DNA of 50,769 nucleotides from positions 1 through 50,769 of the forward strand of contig JBNKCL010000016.1 of assembly GCA_050287725.1 (NCBI GenBank). The letters are read 5' to 3'. The DNA is from CBFDBF01 sp050287725 (lineage in GTDB: Bacteria; Pseudomonadota; Gammaproteobacteria; Chromatiales; Chromatiaceae). Each line of letters begins with the position of its first letter. Position 1 is the first letter of the stretch. Positions 14,514 to 23,831 of the stretch are shown here, in pieces. The position numbers and the translations under genes are program-made. The notes under the pieces are model-generated. The model ran no database searches. It saw only the letters and a program-made list of their open reading frames with translations, and was not told the DNA's origin.

Positions 14514-16274
14514 ATGGACATAACCGAATATCGGAATCATCTAGCCAACGAGTATCGTCGTCGGGACGTTACCGCCATCATTCGCCTGGTGCGAGATTTG
14601 ATGAAAGAGTCCTTTTTTCCCCAGCTCGTCCGGGAGTGGGAGAAAGCGGGCAAACTGGACTATCGCAATCTGCACCTTGATCAGATCGCCGGAGTGCTGC
14701 TCAGGGAGACCGCCGCCGCAATTGAGGCGAATGGCGAACTGACAAGTGACGACACCTATTTCATGATTGAGGACTCTCTCAAGCAGCAGTTCAACGAAAA
14801 CATATCGGATATCTATCTCAGCACCGTGATGCCCGAGGAGTTTCTGTGCCAGATTCGTGAGAACTTCGAGCAGGGTGACAGCAGCCGGCTCTCGGACAGT
14901 CTGGTCAATCTCTACAAAGAAGAACTGATCAGGATCGAAGCCGGACGGCGCGCCGTCGTCGAGGTACTACAGCAATACAGCAACTTTCCCATTCAGAATG
15001 TTACTGCCCTGTCGCAACATCTTAATCAGATGCACCAACGGCTGAAATCCAGCTACAAATACATCACCATTAAACCCTATTTGTTACTGATCTTCCGGTT
15101 ACAGAAAGAGGCCGATCCGGAAACCACGCTCAAGCACGGCACCATTTCGCTGTTTCGGGACTATATCAACAGAGGCGAAGAGCCAAGCCTGATCGAACAA
15201 CTCAGACTCCAGATCGTCGTCAACACCCTGCTGCTTCAGATCAAAAAACAAGAGGTTCTTGGATCGGAAGAATTCATAAAATATTGGGATGCCATCTCCA
15301 AGATTTGGGGATACCGCTGCGCAAAGCAATTAGACCTTAAAGTTCGTGATATCCTGGAGCAACTTTTGAGCCGGATTAACGCCGATCAGGATGCGATACT
15401 AAAAAGATTAGCCCGAACCTTTGTTGCGGAATACCGGGCCGCGGAAGAACAGATGAAGATTCGCCGCCGCCTGATTCAGAACGAACTGGCATGCACCTGG
15501 GAATATCTGAAACGAGCTGCCGATTCGGACTCGAGCAACAGCGAGACCGAAGAGCGGGTCAAGATTGCGCAAGAGAAATTGATCGGGCTTGACGGGGTCT
15601 TCCATATCCCCTCGGCACTCAAGAAAGCAACAGCTGAAAAAACGCTTTTGGAACTGGAACGCAACGCCTTGGCGATCTCCACCTCCATCAGCGCGGATCA
15701 GATCACCGACTGGATCCGCATCTACTCTATCCTGTTTTCCAACTCTGAATTTCTAACCTATACAGAAGAGTCGATTGACTTTTCCACCATGCGGGAACTG
15801 ATCTCGAACCTCAGCACCTACCATTTGATCCTGAATATTGCCGAGCTGAAGGAGATTATAGATCGAAGTCTGCGAGCCGCTGGAGAAGACAGATCGAACC
15901 AGTTCAAACGATTCCAGGAAGCGTTAAAACGGAAGCTCCGGGGATTGATCGGAAAGAGCAGCGAAAAGAAATCGCTGGTAGAGATAATTCGGGACCTGGA
16001 GTTCCTGGACAGCCCCTCAATCCAATTCGTGATCGCCGACACCTTCAGAGGATTTCAGGCTATCGCAGATGCGTTTACCGCCACCGCTAACGATTTTTTC
16101 GTAAAGGACCGGGAAGCGTTGCTTAAGGAATCACAAGAGCTGTACTACGAAATCTGCGATCAGTGCCTGAAAAACTTCGTGCTTTTGCCAAATCGTCAAT
16201 CACGCAGACCAGAGCCACCCCCGGGATCCACGAAATCCAAAAAGCCGTCTTCGGGACGGCGCCCCCAGGGTTAG
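14514..16274 (+). CDS. Unknown helical protein, tandem paralogue B
   Basis: A 586-residue paralogue of the 11684 gene, aligned end to end by eye with few or no internal gaps and roughly two thirds identical residues. It begins MDITEYRNHLANEYRRRDV. The best conserved segment reads INADQDAILKRLARTFVAE then YRAAEEQMKIRRRLIQNEL, followed by EYLKRAA. Also conserved are DDTYFMIEDSLKQQFNE-like residues at about 80-95 and CDQCLKNFV near the C-terminus; the tail diverges completely (PEPPPGSTKSKKPSSGRRPQG truncated here to its features: proline, serine and lysine rich). No signal peptide, membrane segment or catalytic motif is visible. The spacer before it carries repeats and a less obvious ribosome binding site. 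Equal lengths and lack of damage suggest both copies are functional. Confidence 0.85.
   Translation: MDITEYRNHLANEYRRRDVTAIIRLVRDLMKESFFPQLVREWEKAGKLDYRNLHLDQIAGVLLRETAAAIEANGELTSDDTYFMIEDSLKQQFNENISDIYLSTVMPEEFLCQIRENFEQGDSSRLSDSLVNLYKEELIRIEAGRRAVVEVLQQYSNFPIQNVTALSQHLNQMHQRLKSSYKYITIKPYLLLIFRLQKEADPETTLKHGTISLFRDYINRGEEPSLIEQLRLQIVVNTLLLQIKKQEVLGSEEFIKYWDAISKIWGYRCAKQLDLKVRDILEQLLSRINADQDAILKRLARTFVAEYRAAEEQMKIRRRLIQNELACTWEYLKRAADSDSSNSETEERVKIAQEKLIGLDGVFHIPSALKKATAEKTLLELERNALAISTSISADQITDWIRIYSILFSNSEFLTYTEESIDFSTMRELISNLSTYHLILNIAELKEIIDRSLRAAGEDRSNQFKRFQEALKRKLRGLIGKSSEKKSLVEIIRDLEFLDSPSIQFVIADTFRGFQAIADAFTATANDFFVKDREALLKESQELYYEICDQCLKNFVLLPNRQSRRPEPPPGSTKSKKPSSGRRPQG
16244..16260 (+). 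terminator. Small hairpin at the 3' end of paralogue B
   Basis: GCCGTC-TTCGG-GACGGC forms a stable 6-bp stem with a UUCG-like loop inside the last codons of paralogue B, just before the converging ATPase gene. There is no U-tract. It may help 3'-end formation for the plus strand, but a chance structure in coding sequence is possible. Confidence 0.3.
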
Positions 16275-16291
16275 CGTATACATCCGCCCCT

Positions 16292-18931
16292 TTAGCGGTA
16301 CAACCGTCCGGCACGTATCAGCATCTTTTCAATCTCTACCGCAACCAGTACCAACGACGCGAGCAGAAAGCAAACCGCCAATTCCGTGCCGGTCAACGGC
16401 TGTGTCCGAAACAACGGATTCAGGAACGGAAGATAGATCACCGCCAGTTGCAACACTACGGTCAGCAACACCGCCTCCAGCAGCAGCCGGTTTGAAAATA
16501 ATCCGATTGAGAACAACGACTCCCGTTCGGAACGGATTGCCAATACGTGAAATAACTGCGCCAGGGTCAACACTGTAAATACCACCGTTTGCCAGCTTTC
16601 GTGCCCGCCGATAAACGCCCATGACTGCCCCATGATGGAGAGCCCGCCGATCAGCAACCCCACCCAGATCATGTGCGCCCCCATGCCATGCGCAAAGATG
16701 CTTTCGTTCGGGGGACGCGGCAGGCGGCGCATGATTCCAGGCTCCGCCGGTTCGGCCGCCAACGCCAGGCCCGGCAAACCGTCGGTCACCAGATTGATCC
16801 AGAGAATATGAATCGGCAACAACGGTATCGGCAGCCCGAGAAACGGCGCCAGAAACAACGTCCAGATCTCACCGGCGTTGCTGGTCATGGTGTATTTCAC
16901 GAATTTGCGGATATTGTCGAAAATCCTCCGGCCTTCCCGTATCGCCTCCACGATGGTGGCGAAATTATCGTCCAACAGCACCAAATCGGAGGCTTCACGC
17001 GCTACATCGGTACCTTTCTGTCCCATGGACACCCCGATGGCGGCCCGCTTTAACGCCGGGGCATCATTCACTCCATCACCGGTCATGGCAACGAACTCCC
17101 CGTTTGCCTGTAGCGCCTTTACGATACGGATTTTTTGTTCCGGGCTTACCCGGGCATAAACACGCACCTCTGTCACCCGTTTCGCAAATGCCTCGTCGGA
17201 GAGGTCGTCGAGTTCGCGGCCGGTGATAACCTGCGAGTCCACCCGCTCGATTCCCAGCCTTGTAGCGATCGCCCGCGCAGTGCCGGGGTGATCGCCGGTG
17301 ATCATCACCGGTACAATGCCTGCGCTGCGACAGGCGGCAACCGCTGCCGCCGCTTCCGGTCTTGGCGGATCAATCAAGCCAGCCAAGGCCAGCAAGATGA
17401 AATCTCCCTGCAACAACTCTTCCAAATCACCGGCAAACCCTTCCGGAAGTTCCCGGCAGGCAAGCGCCAATACCCGGTGACCTTCGGCCGCCAGATGCTC
17501 CGCCTCCGCTTCCAACTCTTCCGTCTCCAACGGTATCAATCCGCCCGTGGTCAACTGGTGCCCGCAAAGGGCCAAAACCGCTTCCGGCGCTCCCTTCAGA
17601 AATGCGATTGCGCCGTCACTCTCCTCATGCAGTGTAACCATGCATTTGTGCGCCGAATCGAACGGGATCTCCGCCAAGCGCGGCTGTGACTCTTCAAGTT
17701 CGGCCTTTACGATGCCCAGTTCTCTGGCCCCGTTATAAAACGCGATCTCGGTGGGATCACCGATCAGGATCCCATTCTCTTCTTGCACATCGTTACTGAG
17801 AGCCAATGCCTGTCCCAGGCGCCAGTGGAGCGCTTCGGAAAGCTCGCCTTCGGCAGTGGCCATTGCCACATGCCGCCGATCCACAAACAACGTCTCAAGG
17901 GTCATTTGGTTTTGCGTCAAGGTGCCGGTCTTGTCGGTACAGATGTAGGTTACCGAGCCGAGCGTCTCCACTGCCGGTAAGCGCCGCACCAGTGCGTTAT
18001 GCGTACTCATCTTGCGCGCACCGAAGGCCAGGGAGATGGTGACCACCGCCGGCAATGCTTCGGGGATTGCTGCCACCGCCAGACTGATAGCGGTCAGCAA
18101 CATCAGCATGACCGGCTCCCCTCGCATCACTCCGGCCGCGAAGATAATGGCGCAAATCGCCAGGATCGCCAGGGCAAGCTGACGCCCGAAGCGCGCCAAA
18201 CGCACCTGCAGAGGGGTCTTGACGCCCGTTTGGGCACGCAATAATGCGGCGATATGCCCGATCTCGGTAGCCATTCCGGTGGCCACCACCACTCCGCGAC
18301 CGCGACCGTAAGTCACCTGCGTTCCCTTCCAGGCCATGTTGCTGCGTTCACCCAGCGTCAGCCGGGCATCCGGCAACACGGCTTCCGTCTTGTCCACCGC
18401 CTGGGATTCACCGGTGAGCGCCGCCTCTCCCGTCTGGAGCCGTACACTCTCGGTCAACCGCAGATCAGCGGGTACCACATTCCCCGCCTCCAGCAATACC
18501 AAATCGCCGGGTACCAGTTCCCGGGTAGGGATCGTTCTCGTCACACCGTCCCGGACCACCCTGGCGGTCGTCGCCATAACCAGACGCAATGCCGCCACCG
18601 CTCGTTCCGCGCGATACTCCTGAAGCGCCCCGATGATTGCGTTCAGCAGCACAATCACCAGGATTACAATCGCATCTTGCGGATCACCGATCAGGCCGGA
18701 AATCAAAGCCGCCAGCAGCAGTACCAGGATCATAAAATCGGAAAACTGGCCGATCAGAATTCGCGGCAAGCCGCGCCGCACGCCCTCCTGCAGTTCATTG
18801 GCTCCCCCCCGATCAAGACGCTGTTGCGCCTCCTTTTCGGTCAGCCCGCATTCCGGGTCGGACGCAAAATGGCTGCATACTTCCCGGACCTCGATCGTAT
18901 GCCAGAGGCACTTGTCGGTGCCTGCAGCCAT
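16292..18931 (-). CDS. P2-type cation-transporting ATPase (Ca2+-ATPase-like)
   Basis: An 879-residue inner-membrane pump from the ATG at 18931; the frame is open to a GTG at 19027 but no ribosome site supports that. N-terminal cation-ATPase domain (CGLTEKEAQQRLDRGGANEL), actuator motif LTGESQAV, TM4 AAIPEALPAVV, phosphorylation site ICTDKTGTLTQNQM, nucleotide domain, MITGDHPGTARAIA, hinge TGDGVNDAPALKRAAIG, then TM5-TM10. TM4 PEALP with TM5 NAGEIWT and TM6 NLVTDGLPGLALA retain the acidic and amide residues that bind Ca2+ in SERCA-like pumps, so Ca2+ (or Mn2+) export is likely. It is convergent with paralogue B, with only 17 bp between stops. No regulator is adjacent. Confidence 0.92.
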   Translation of the reverse strand: MAAGTDKCLWHTIEVREVCSHFASDPECGLTEKEAQQRLDRGGANELQEGVRRGLPRILIGQFSDFMILVLLLAALISGLIGDPQDAIVILVIVLLNAIIGALQEYRAERAVAALRLVMATTARVVRDGVTRTIPTRELVPGDLVLLEAGNVVPADLRLTESVRLQTGEAALTGESQAVDKTEAVLPDARLTLGERSNMAWKGTQVTYGRGRGVVVATGMATEIGHIAALLRAQTGVKTPLQVRLARFGRQLALAILAICAIIFAAGVMRGEPVMLMLLTAISLAVAAIPEALPAVVTISLAFGARKMSTHNALVRRLPAVETLGSVTYICTDKTGTLTQNQMTLETLFVDRRHVAMATAEGELSEALHWRLGQALALSNDVQEENGILIGDPTEIAFYNGARELGIVKAELEESQPRLAEIPFDSAHKCMVTLHEESDGAIAFLKGAPEAVLALCGHQLTTGGLIPLETEELEAEAEHLAAEGHRVLALACRELPEGFAGDLEELLQGDFILLALAGLIDPPRPEAAAAVAACRSAGIVPVMITGDHPGTARAIATRLGIERVDSQVITGRELDDLSDEAFAKRVTEVRVYARVSPEQKIRIVKALQANGEFVAMTGDGVNDAPALKRAAIGVSMGQKGTDVAREASDLVLLDDNFATIVEAIREGRRIFDNIRKFVKYTMTSNAGEIWTLFLAPFLGLPIPLLPIHILWINLVTDGLPGLALAAEPAEPGIMRRLPRPPNESIFAHGMGAHMIWVGLLIGGLSIMGQSWAFIGGHESWQTVVFTVLTLAQLFHVLAIRSERESLFSIGLFSNRLLLEAVLLTVVLQLAVIYLPFLNPLFRTQPLTGTELAVCFLLASLVLVAVEIEKMLIRAGRLYR

Positions 18932-19082
18932 CCCGGACGGTACCTTTTTCTGTTTGAACCCGGATTTCTTCACTTGTCGTTTGCCGTCGGTTGGTTGGTT
19001 ACGGAATGCGGGTGGCCGGTCGCGCACTGCGGCACATCACTCGGCCGGTGTGTGAAATGCCGCATTTTACCCCGCAAGAACA

Positions 19083-19113
19083 AAATATATTCCTTTGTTT
19101 CATAAGGATATTT
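19083..19113. promoter_or_regulatory. Imperfect dyad upstream of the TonB operon
   Basis: AAATATATTCCTT (19083-19095) and AAGGATATTT (19104-19113) form an AT-rich imperfect inverted repeat about 105 bp before the receptor start, in the spacer to the divergent ATPase gene. It could be a repressor operator for the uptake operon. It does not match the Fur consensus GATAATGATAATCATTATC well. No convincing -35/-10 pair was fixed. Confidence 0.35.
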
Positions 19114-19218
19114 CCTTCTGGCCCAACCCTTGCTACAGGGTCTCGAATGCCTTGGATGGCCTTATTCGTTCAGGAAGTCGCGCAACGAACACACTAACTA
19201 TAAACAGAGGCAATTATA

Positions 19219-21318
19219 ATGGGGATTCTGAAGTCGCTTACCGGGATACCGGTTCTTTTCGTCCTGTTCACCAGTCACCCGTTGATGGCCGCCGACACCG
19301 ACACCATCAGCGTCACCGCATCCCGTATCGAGCGTCCCACCAAAGAGGTGACCAGTTCCATCACGGTGATCGATGAAAAACAGATCGAAGACGCCAAGAT
19401 GATGAACATCAAGGATGCCATCCAGGGTACGCCCGGCGTCCTGATCGACTCCAAGAACGGCGGTTACGACGTGCGCCTGATCATCCGCGGCTCCGGCCAG
19501 AAGGCCAACTACGGGGTGCGCGAGATCATGGTTCTGCGCGACGGCGTTCCCATGACCGATCCGGACAGTTTCTCCCGCTTCGACTTCATCGACACCCAGG
19601 ACATCGAGCGTATCGAGATCACCAAGGGGCCCGGCTCCCTGTATGGCAGCGGTTCCGCCGGCGGCACCATCCAGATCATCTCAAAATCCGTATTCGATAC
19701 CGATAACAATCGCATCAAGGCCGGAATCGGCGAGCAAGGCGCCCGCATGCTGCACGCGCGCATCGGCGGCCAGATCAACGACTCCAATGCTATCTCCCTC
19801 ACCGCCTCGCACCGGGAGATGGAAAACAACTGGCGCGACTGGAACAAATTCGATACCCAGCAGATTAGCCTGAAACACGGTGTTCAGCTCGGCGATACCG
19901 GCACCCTGGAGACCGAGCTCAGCTACTCCCAGGCCGACATCCAGTTGCCGGGATCGATGGATGCAACCGAATTCGAGGAATTCAAAGACACCGGCGAACA
20001 GCACGACACAACCAGCAGCCCCTGGCAGAACAGCGGCCGTTATTCCAAGATCTGGTTTTTCAACTCGCGCTTGGAGCAGGAGTTCGGGGACTTCACCTTC
20101 AAACCGCGCATCTATTTCAACCGCTGGTCACACTACCATCCGGTTACCGGAGTTATTAACGACAATCCCGGCACCGACGTCTTCGGCACCGACCTTGAGT
20201 TTTCCTATAACCATCAATTGCTGGGTACGAGCACCCTGGTAGCGGGGGTCACCGCTCGTATGGACCAGACCGATAACTCAAAAAAATACACCTACGCCGA
20301 TGTCACCATGGGGCTGATACCGACACCGTTCCCCCACATAGGGATCATCCGCACCAATTCGGACGAGAAAGGAGCGCTACTGGAAGAGGAAGAGGCCACC
20401 AACACCCTGTATGGGTTGTTCATGCAAGAGACCCTGCGCCCCAGTGACAACCTGACCGTGGATCTGGGCTTCCGTTACGACCAGATGAATTTCGATATCG
20501 AGAACGTGGCCTATGGCGAATATAGCTGGGGCACTTCCACCTATTCCTGGTTTGGCGCACCGGTCATCACCAAGACCGACACCACCTTCAAGATGTTTTC
20601 TCCGAAACTGGGTGTGACCTATGCGTTGACCGACCTGCTCAACATCTATGCCACGATCGCCCAGTCCGGTCAGGTACCGTCGGAGAGCGAGATCCAGAAC
20701 AACCCGGACCTCACCGCCGCCATCGCACGTAACATGGAAATCGGGCTCAAGGGTCGCGGCGAGAACTGGGCGTTTGACTTCGCGGCCTACCGCACCACCG
20801 TCAGCGACGACATCATCCAGGTATACACCGGCTGGACCAGCAATTTCGAAAACGCCGGCAAGACCCTGAAGAAAGGGATCGAGTTCAGCGGCCGCCTGCG
20901 CCTGGGCGATCGTCTCTGGTTGGGCGCCGGATATGCCTACAGTGACTACACCTTCATCGATTTCATCGAATCGTCCACCAACGACTACTCCGGCAACCGG
21001 CTCCCCTATGTCCCCCAACACCAGTACAACCTCAGTCTCGACTATGAGCATCCCAGCGGTTTCAAGGCCCGCATCCAGACCGACACCTGGGGCAAGTACT
21101 GGATGGACAATGCCAATACCGAGAAGTACGGCGGTTATGAATTCCTCACCAGCCTGATGTTCGGGTACGAGAGTGGCCATCACAGTCTGGTACTGAACGT
21201 CGACAACCTGTTCGATCAGCACTACGCGGTGGAAGCGAAAAAAAGCTCCAGCGGAACCGTCAGCTACTCCGCCGGCGCCCCCCGCACCGCCATGCTGAAC
21301 TATCGCTATCAGTTCTGA
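19219..21318 (+). CDS. TonB-dependent outer-membrane receptor
   Basis: A 699-residue receptor. Signal peptide at 1-25 (LTGIPVLFVLFTSHPLMAA), then a TonB box DTISVTA at about 28-34. The plug domain spans about 40-160 (EVTSSITVIDEKQIEDAKMM, TPGVLIDSKNG, GVREIMVLRDGVPMTDPD, IERIEITKGPGSLYGSGSAG, GTIQIISK). A 22-strand-type beta barrel ends in the aromatic residue of MLNYRYQF. The barrel has the FSPKLGVTYALTDLLNIYA segment typical of siderophore, haem or metal-chelate receptors, and EISGRLR-type strands, but nothing that fixes the ligand. GAGG lies 9 nt upstream of the ATG. It is the first gene of a seven-gene operon that includes its own TonB, ExbB and ExbD. Confidence 0.93.
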   Translation: MGILKSLTGIPVLFVLFTSHPLMAADTDTISVTASRIERPTKEVTSSITVIDEKQIEDAKMMNIKDAIQGTPGVLIDSKNGGYDVRLIIRGSGQKANYGVREIMVLRDGVPMTDPDSFSRFDFIDTQDIERIEITKGPGSLYGSGSAGGTIQIISKSVFDTDNNRIKAGIGEQGARMLHARIGGQINDSNAISLTASHREMENNWRDWNKFDTQQISLKHGVQLGDTGTLETELSYSQADIQLPGSMDATEFEEFKDTGEQHDTTSSPWQNSGRYSKIWFFNSRLEQEFGDFTFKPRIYFNRWSHYHPVTGVINDNPGTDVFGTDLEFSYNHQLLGTSTLVAGVTARMDQTDNSKKYTYADVTMGLIPTPFPHIGIIRTNSDEKGALLEEEEATNTLYGLFMQETLRPSDNLTVDLGFRYDQMNFDIENVAYGEYSWGTSTYSWFGAPVITKTDTTFKMFSPKLGVTYALTDLLNIYATIAQSGQVPSESEIQNNPDLTAAIARNMEIGLKGRGENWAFDFAAYRTTVSDDIIQVYTGWTSNFENAGKTLKKGIEFSGRLRLGDRLWLGAGYAYSDYTFIDFIESSTNDYSGNRLPYVPQHQYNLSLDYEHPSGFKARIQTDTWGKYWMDNANTEKYGGYEFLTSLMFGYESGHHSLVLNVDNLFDQHYAVEAKKSSSGTVSYSAGAPRTAMLNYRYQF

Positions 21319-21328
21319 GGACAACAGC

Positions 21329-22135
21329 ATGCAACATCGATTCTTAACATGGAGCATCCTGTCGCTGTTATTGTTGGTTACCGGCGACGCTTGGTGCGCA
21401 GAACACGGTAAGGGCTCGGGCCAGGAAGGCGCTGCCGCATCACATCGAAACGGTGACGGAAAACAACAGTTGATGCTGGCCAATGGTGACGGTGCGACCG
21501 TACGACTCTGGAAGCCGGATCTGACCAGTATCGTGCTGGAGGTTCAGCACGGCGGCATCACGATCCCCAACACCGGTATGGATAACTACCACGCGCTGGT
21601 GGCCTCCCGGTCATGGAGTAACCTGGAAGATACCCTGATCCGCTATGAATACCTGCGCGGCAAACCCAGCGGTCACTCCCCTTCCGAGTTGGCGGCGCTG
21701 CTGAAGAGCACATTTGAGATCGTGCCCGACCCGATCCCGCGGGAACACTATCGCTACATCGGAAATCATACTTGGAGTTTTTTACTTCGCTTCAAAGACA
21801 CGCCGCTGGCCGACACGCAGGTGACATTATCCACCTCCAACGGCACTCAACTCGCGGGAAAATCCGATGCCGACGGACGGGTCCGTTTCTTAATACCGGA
21901 TGACTTTCCGGAGGAAAAAACCGGCCGTACCGGTAACAAACCGGGCGAGATGTGGTTGGTCGCCGAACATCAGGATAACGGAGTTACCTATCACACCACC
22001 CTCAGCGCCGCCTATTTCATCGACCCCTCCCATTGGCAATCAAAAAGCCTGGCGGCGGCGATTTTCGCGCTCGGCCTGCTGGCCGGCGGTATCGTCGGTC
22101 GGGTGCGTAAACAGAATGGGGAGAAATCCGAATGA
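21329..22135 (+). CDS. Exported membrane-anchored protein, possibly DUF4198-like
   Basis: A 268-residue protein, starting 10 bp after the receptor stop with AGGA upstream, so co-translated. Signal peptide at 1-24 (FLTWSILSLLLLVTGDAWCA), a His/Gly/Lys-rich stretch (EHGKGSGQEG...SHRNGDGK), then a periplasmic region. Around 150-215 lies an Ig-like fold segment (FLLRFKDTPLADTQVTLSTS, KSDADGRVRFLIP, GEMWLVAEHQDNGVTYHT) resembling the beta domain of DUF4198/NikM-like periplasmic metal-transport components. A C-terminal membrane helix, LAAAIFALGLLAGGIVG, is followed by a basic tail, which anchors it in the inner membrane. The gene overlaps the polyferredoxin start (ATGA). It probably handles the imported ligand in the periplasm; this is inference. 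Confidence 0.7.
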   Translation: MQHRFLTWSILSLLLLVTGDAWCAEHGKGSGQEGAAASHRNGDGKQQLMLANGDGATVRLWKPDLTSIVLEVQHGGITIPNTGMDNYHALVASRSWSNLEDTLIRYEYLRGKPSGHSPSELAALLKSTFEIVPDPIPREHYRYIGNHTWSFLLRFKDTPLADTQVTLSTSNGTQLAGKSDADGRVRFLIPDDFPEEKTGRTGNKPGEMWLVAEHQDNGVTYHTTLSAAYFIDPSHWQSKSLAAAIFALGLLAGGIVGRVRKQNGEKSE

Positions 22136-23142
22136 AAAACTTCAACCTCTCGATTCTACGCAAACTGGTTCAACTCGCCGCCTTTCTGTTTCTGGTTTAC
22201 GGCTCCGTCATCGTCGGCTATTACACCGCGGACAAACTGAGTGTGGCGTTTCCGGCACTGAGCTGTGCCTACGACTTCCAGACCGCCGACTACTGCACCC
22301 TGATCCCGATGCAACACCAAATGGCGCACCGTTTCGGCCCCGTGGTCGCCGCAGGCGGCAACATAATGATGGGATTACTGCCGACCCTGGTAACCCTCGG
22401 TACCTTCCTGCTGCTGTTCATCGTCTTGAACAAAGCATTCTGCGGCTGGATCTGTCCTGTCGGCACCTTCCAGGAAGTGCTGCACATGCTCGGTACCAAA
22501 CTGGGACTGCGGCAGCGAACGAATGTCGCATCGGGTCTGCGACAACGCCTGCGGCCGGTGAAGTGGCTGATTCTGCTGTTCCTGGTTCTCATCTTTCCGC
22601 TGCTTACCGGGCTCGGATATTTCGGCCACGATATGGTGGATCCTTTCTGTAAGATCTGTCCTTCCCGGCTCATGAGCAGTCTGTTCTCCGGCAGCACCGA
22701 TCAATTCCATGTCGATACCGCAACCCCCGCCGCCATGGTGCTTTCCATCACCGCCGATTTTCTGTTCGGGTCGGTAATCGCACTGTCGTTGACCACCCGC
22801 CTGCCGTTTTGCCGCATCTGTCCGATGCTGGCACTGCATGCCGTATTCCGCAAACTCGGCCTGTTGCGCTTGGTCAAGAACGGAACCGAACGGTGCGAAA
22901 AGTGCGGACTTTGCGTCAAAGCGTGCCCCATGGACATCACGGAAATCCAGACTGAGATGGAAAAGCGCGACGTCACCTTTGAGGAGTGCACCTTGTGCGG
23001 CCGTTGTGTCGAGTTCTGTCCGGAACAGGGGGTACTGCAACTCAAATACGTCGGGCTACCGGTGTTTGTCAGCGATCCGCAATACTTCAAGCGGCGCAAT
23101 CAGGCGCAGAAACAGTGGCAGAGTAAACGGGACGCCCCATGA
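22132..23142 (+). CDS. Membrane polyferredoxin (4Fe-4S, NapH/YccM-like)
   Basis: A 336-residue inner-membrane iron-sulfur protein. About four or five membrane helices carry cysteine motifs at their ends: AFCGWICPVGTFQEVL, PFCKICPSRLM and PFCRICPMLALHAVF. Two cytoplasmic ferredoxin-type [4Fe-4S] motifs follow near the C-terminus, CEKCGLCVKACPMDI and CTLCGRCVEFCPEQG. The architecture is that of NapH, NosR C-terminal and CcoG-type proteins, which pass electrons from quinol or cytosolic donors across the membrane. No nitrate, N2O or cytochrome oxidase genes are nearby. In this operon it may reduce an imported metal or a thiol partner. Starts and stops overlap by 4 bp on both sides, showing tight coupling. 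Confidence 0.9.
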   Translation: MKNFNLSILRKLVQLAAFLFLVYGSVIVGYYTADKLSVAFPALSCAYDFQTADYCTLIPMQHQMAHRFGPVVAAGGNIMMGLLPTLVTLGTFLLLFIVLNKAFCGWICPVGTFQEVLHMLGTKLGLRQRTNVASGLRQRLRPVKWLILLFLVLIFPLLTGLGYFGHDMVDPFCKICPSRLMSSLFSGSTDQFHVDTATPAAMVLSITADFLFGSVIALSLTTRLPFCRICPMLALHAVFRKLGLLRLVKNGTERCEKCGLCVKACPMDITEIQTEMEKRDVTFEECTLCGRCVEFCPEQGVLQLKYVGLPVFVSDPQYFKRRNQAQKQWQSKRDAP

Positions 23143-23831
23143 CCGAAGCCGTCACTCTCAGCTTTGCGGCCGCCCTGGTGTTGGGACTCGGTTTTGGCGC
23201 CGGTCCCTGCAACATCGCCTGCCTCCCCTACCTGGCCCCGGTGTTTCTGGCCGGTGATTCCAGGGTCGGGAGTTCGTGGCGCGTGATCCTCCCTTTCTCG
23301 CTCGGACGCGTCTGCGGCTACAGTCTGCTCGGCCTGTCGGCGGGTTGGCTGGGGGGAGATCTCGCGGACCGGCTCGATCTCGCCCCCACCCATTGGATAC
23401 TGGGGGGTGCGACTCTGCTGGTGGCGTTGGCGTTGTGGTGGCGGCGCGGGCGTAACCCGGCCTGCGGCGAAGGAAATACCGCCCGGGTCGCGCCCCCAAC
23501 GGTCAGCAAGCCACAGGGCGGCGGCAATCTCCTGCCGTCCGGATTATTTTTTGTGGGAGCCGGCCTGGCCCTCAATCCCTGTCTGCCCCTCGGCACCGTC
23601 CTGATGGCGGCGGCCGCCAGCGGCAGCGGCAGTGCGGGACTCTCGCTGGGGATCGGTTTCGGCATTGGAGCCGCCTTGATCCCGGCACTGGTGTTCGGCG
23701 TCGGAATGGCACATTTCGGTACCGAAGTACGCAACCATTTGGCACAATGGCGCCCCCGTCTGGAACAGGCAGGGATTGCAATGTTGATCATTATGGGAAT
23801 TGGAACCGCAACAGGTTGGATAGCGACATGA
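23139..23831 (+). CDS. CcdA/SafE-like membrane protein
   Basis: A 230-residue membrane protein of six or so helices, with an internal duplication typical of the DsbD-beta/CcdA and SafE (UreH-like) superfamily. The first half has GLGFGAGPCNIACLPYLAPV, the second ALNPCLPLGTVLMAA. Each half places a cysteine next to a helix-breaking proline, as in CcdA/DsbD, where such a pair carries electrons across the membrane. A hydrophilic loop sits between (about 105-135). It could instead be a metal or sulfite transporter of the TauE/SafE group. Overlap of 4 bp with the polyferredoxin gene suggests the two form one electron-transfer module. Confidence 0.75.
   Translation: MTEAVTLSFAAALVLGLGFGAGPCNIACLPYLAPVFLAGDSRVGSSWRVILPFSLGRVCGYSLLGLSAGWLGGDLADRLDLAPTHWILGGATLLVALALWWRRGRNPACGEGNTARVAPPTVSKPQGGGNLLPSGLFFVGAGLALNPCLPLGTVLMAAAASGSGSAGLSLGIGFGIGAALIPALVFGVGMAHFGTEVRNHLAQWRPRLEQAGIAMLIIMGIGTATGWIAT

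Noticed and set aside
19028..19218. Fur box in front of the TonB operon
   Set aside because: The dyad at 19083-19113 does not match the Fur consensus closely enough to claim it.
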